This document shows positions 14,480 to 15,661 of a DNA stretch of 15,661 nucleotides, piece after piece. The translations under genes and the position numbers were made by a program. Position 1 is the first letter of the stretch; each line of letters opens with the position of its first letter. The notes beneath the pieces are model-generated. The model saw nothing but the letters and a program-made list of their open reading frames with translations, made no database searches and was not told the DNA's origin. Source of the DNA: Methanoregula sp. UBA247 (GTDB lineage Archaea; Halobacteriota; Methanomicrobia; Methanomicrobiales; Methanospirillaceae); NCBI GenBank assembly GCA_002495055.1, contig DADR01000048.1, positions 7,121 through 22,781 of the forward strand. The letters run 5' to 3'.

Positions 14480-15241
14480 ATGGGCAAGCTCGAAATCCGC
14501 AACCTGAACCAGTCATTCAGAAAGGATGACGGCAGCGATCTTGTTGTCCTCGACCAGATTTCCTTAGATGTGGAGGATAAGGAGTTTGTCTGTATCCTTG
14601 GCTCATCGGGGTGCGGCAAGACGACGCTGCTCCGCCTTATCGCCGGTCTCGATGAGGCGCAGTCAGGCTCGATCGTTCTTGACGGTGAGGAGATCCGGGG
14701 CACCAGCTCGAAGGTGGGGATGGTCTTCCAGGAATACTCTCTCTTCCCGTGGCGGACGGTCATCGACAATATCGCGTTTGGCCTCCAGATGCAGGGGGTG
14801 CCCCTCGACGAGCGGATCCGCGTTGCGGAACACTACCTGAAGCTCGTCAACCTGACCCAGTTCCGCAACAGTTACCCCGCGGAGCTTTCGGGAGGTATGC
14901 GCCAGCGGGTGGCGGTGGCGCGGGCCCTTGCACTCGACCCGGTCCTGCTCCTGATGGATGAACCGTTCGGGGCCCTTGACGCCCAGACAAGGAACATGCT
15001 CCAGAAAGAACTTCTTGAGATCTGGGAAAAAACGAAAAAGACGATTGTGTTCATCACTCACAGTGTAGATGAAGCAGTGTATCTTGCCGACCGGATTATT
15101 GTTCTTAGCCCCCGGCCGGGACGGATCTGCCAGATTTTTCCCGCAGATCTCAAACGCCCCCGCGACCGTACCAGCGTGGAGTTCGCACAGGTTCGGCGCC
15201 AGGTGCTTGATCTCATCGGTCAGCACTGTTCAATCCAGTAA
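14480..15241 (+). CDS. ABC importer ATP-binding protein (SsuB/TauB-like)
   Basis: This 253-residue ATPase powers the importer. Walker A is GSSGCGKTT (41-49), the Q-loop glutamine is Q84 in MVFQEYSLFPW, the ABC signature is LSGGMRQR (136-143), Walker B is LLLMDEP (156-162), the D-loop follows as GALD (164-167), and the switch histidine is H194. All catalytic residues are present, so it should be active as a dimer on the cytoplasmic face. FPW after the Q-loop and the overall length fit the nitrate/sulfonate/taurine subfamily. GGAGGT is nine bases before the ATG. The gene is last in the operon, and an AT-rich tail (CCATTTTATT, about 15261-15270) may end transcription. Confidence 0.95.
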   Translation: MGKLEIRNLNQSFRKDDGSDLVVLDQISLDVEDKEFVCILGSSGCGKTTLLRLIAGLDEAQSGSIVLDGEEIRGTSSKVGMVFQEYSLFPWRTVIDNIAFGLQMQGVPLDERIRVAEHYLKLVNLTQFRNSYPAELSGGMRQRVAVARALALDPVLLLMDEPFGALDAQTRNMLQKELLEIWEKTKKTIVFITHSVDEAVYLADRIIVLSPRPGRICQIFPADLKRPRDRTSVEFAQVRRQVLDLIGQHCSIQ

Positions 15242-15295
15242 GGTTTAATACGCCACATCTCCATTTTATTAAAGCAGTTTGTGGAGCGTACCGGC

Positions 15296-15305
15296 AATAC
15301 TTATC
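15296..15305 (+). promoter_or_regulatory. Candidate TATA box of rpl10e
   Basis: AATACTTATC is preceded by CCGGC. Usual spacing places the transcript start near 15325-15330, leaving a short leader with GGAG at 15351-15354, nine bases before the ATG. Confidence 0.4.
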
Positions 15306-15363
15306 TGATCATTTCCTGATAGGTATGCCCGCTTTTAACAATATTTCACAGGAGTAGGACGCG

Positions 15364-15661
15364 ATGGTCAGAAAACCGGCAAAGATGTACAGGAACATTT
15401 CAAAGAAAGCCTATACGCGACGCGAATATATGGGTGGTGTTCCGGGGAGCAAGATTGTACAGTTCGAGATGGGAAACCTCTCCCAGGAATTCCCGACTGA
15501 AGTCGACCTGGTTGTCGAAGAGTCATGCCAGATCCGGCATAGCGCGCTCGAGGCGGCACGCATCACAGTCAACCGGCGGCTGATGAAAGATGTCGGCAGG
15601 TCAAACTTCCATTTCAAGGTCCGAATCTTCCCTCATCACGTCCTGCGCGAGAACAAGCAGG
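15364..15661 (+). CDS. rpl10e: 50S ribosomal protein L10e (L16 family), partial
   Basis: The first 99 residues of archaeal L10e, the counterpart of bacterial L16, are present, and the gene runs off the window. The N-terminus MVRKPAKMYRNISKKAYTRR and the following YMGGVPGSKIVQFEMGN are characteristic. The protein sits in the large subunit near the peptidyl-transferase centre and the A-site tRNA. GGAG at 15351-15354, nine bases before the ATG, fixes the start. It has its own promoter region and is not tightly coupled to the importer genes, which end 122 bases upstream. Confidence 0.96.
   Translation, partial: MVRKPAKMYRNISKKAYTRREYMGGVPGSKIVQFEMGNLSQEFPTEVDLVVEESCQIRHSALEAARITVNRRLMKDVGRSNFHFKVRIFPHHVLRENKQ

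Noticed and set aside
1..15661. CRISPR array or insertion sequence
   Set aside because: No regularly spaced direct repeats, no transposase ORF and no terminal inverted repeats with target duplication were seen.

Overview
The window comes from a methanogenic euryarchaeon, most probably of the order Methanomicrobiales (Methanoregula-like, by inference). Archaeal marker genes point there: the heterodimeric Glu-tRNA(Gln) amidotransferase GatD/GatE, ribosomal protein L10e, a diphthamide ligase of the MJ0570 type, DUF2070, DUF555/UPF0212 and a small methanogen protein resembling DUF5350. Promoters look like archaeal TATA boxes, several starts look leaderless, and gene ends carry T-runs on the coding strand.

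Layout. (1) Positions 1-1195 are AT-rich and gene-poor. They open with what looks like the last bases of a tRNA gene, then hold a doubtful Cys-rich ORF, a possibly decayed ORF, and a rubredoxin. A 15-bp piece of the tRNA-like end recurs at 1137-1151, so the stretch may be a degraded integrated element. (2) 1196-2035 (+) is a two-TM K+ channel with an unrecognised C-terminal domain; it converges on the next block across a bidirectional hairpin. (3) 2145-6687 (-) is a tightly packed six-gene operon, in order of transcription: small unknown protein, nitroreductase, DUF555, PfkB-family kinase, Dph6-like ATP pyrophosphatase, DUF2070 membrane protein. Junctions range from a 14-nt gap to a 14-nt overlap. 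(4) 6830-7159 (-) is a small basic protein with an RGG-rich stretch. (5) 7242-12376 (-) runs HTH regulator, argH, gatD, gatE. gatD seems to start at ATA inside an ATAA overlap with the argH stop. (6) 12386-12604 is a divergent regulatory region with several inverted repeats. (7) 12605-15241 (+) is a NitT/TauT (SsuABC-like) ABC importer: lipoprotein binding protein, permease, ATPase. (8) 15364 to the window end is the start of rpl10e.

How the genes work together. Block 5 links arginine biosynthesis (ArgH) with tRNA-dependent glutamine formation (GatDE), probably under an HTH protein with a ligand-domain-like C-terminus. Block 3 mixes translation-factor modification (Dph6) with uncharacterised genes whose order and coupling suggest co-expression. 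Block 7 is a complete importer of unknown substrate. I saw no CRISPR array, insertion sequence or complete RNA gene. The most notable observations are the ATA/ATAA gatD start, the tRNA-end repeat pair, the rubredoxin that lacks both post-CxxC glycines, and the metal-site-like H/D motifs in DUF2070.
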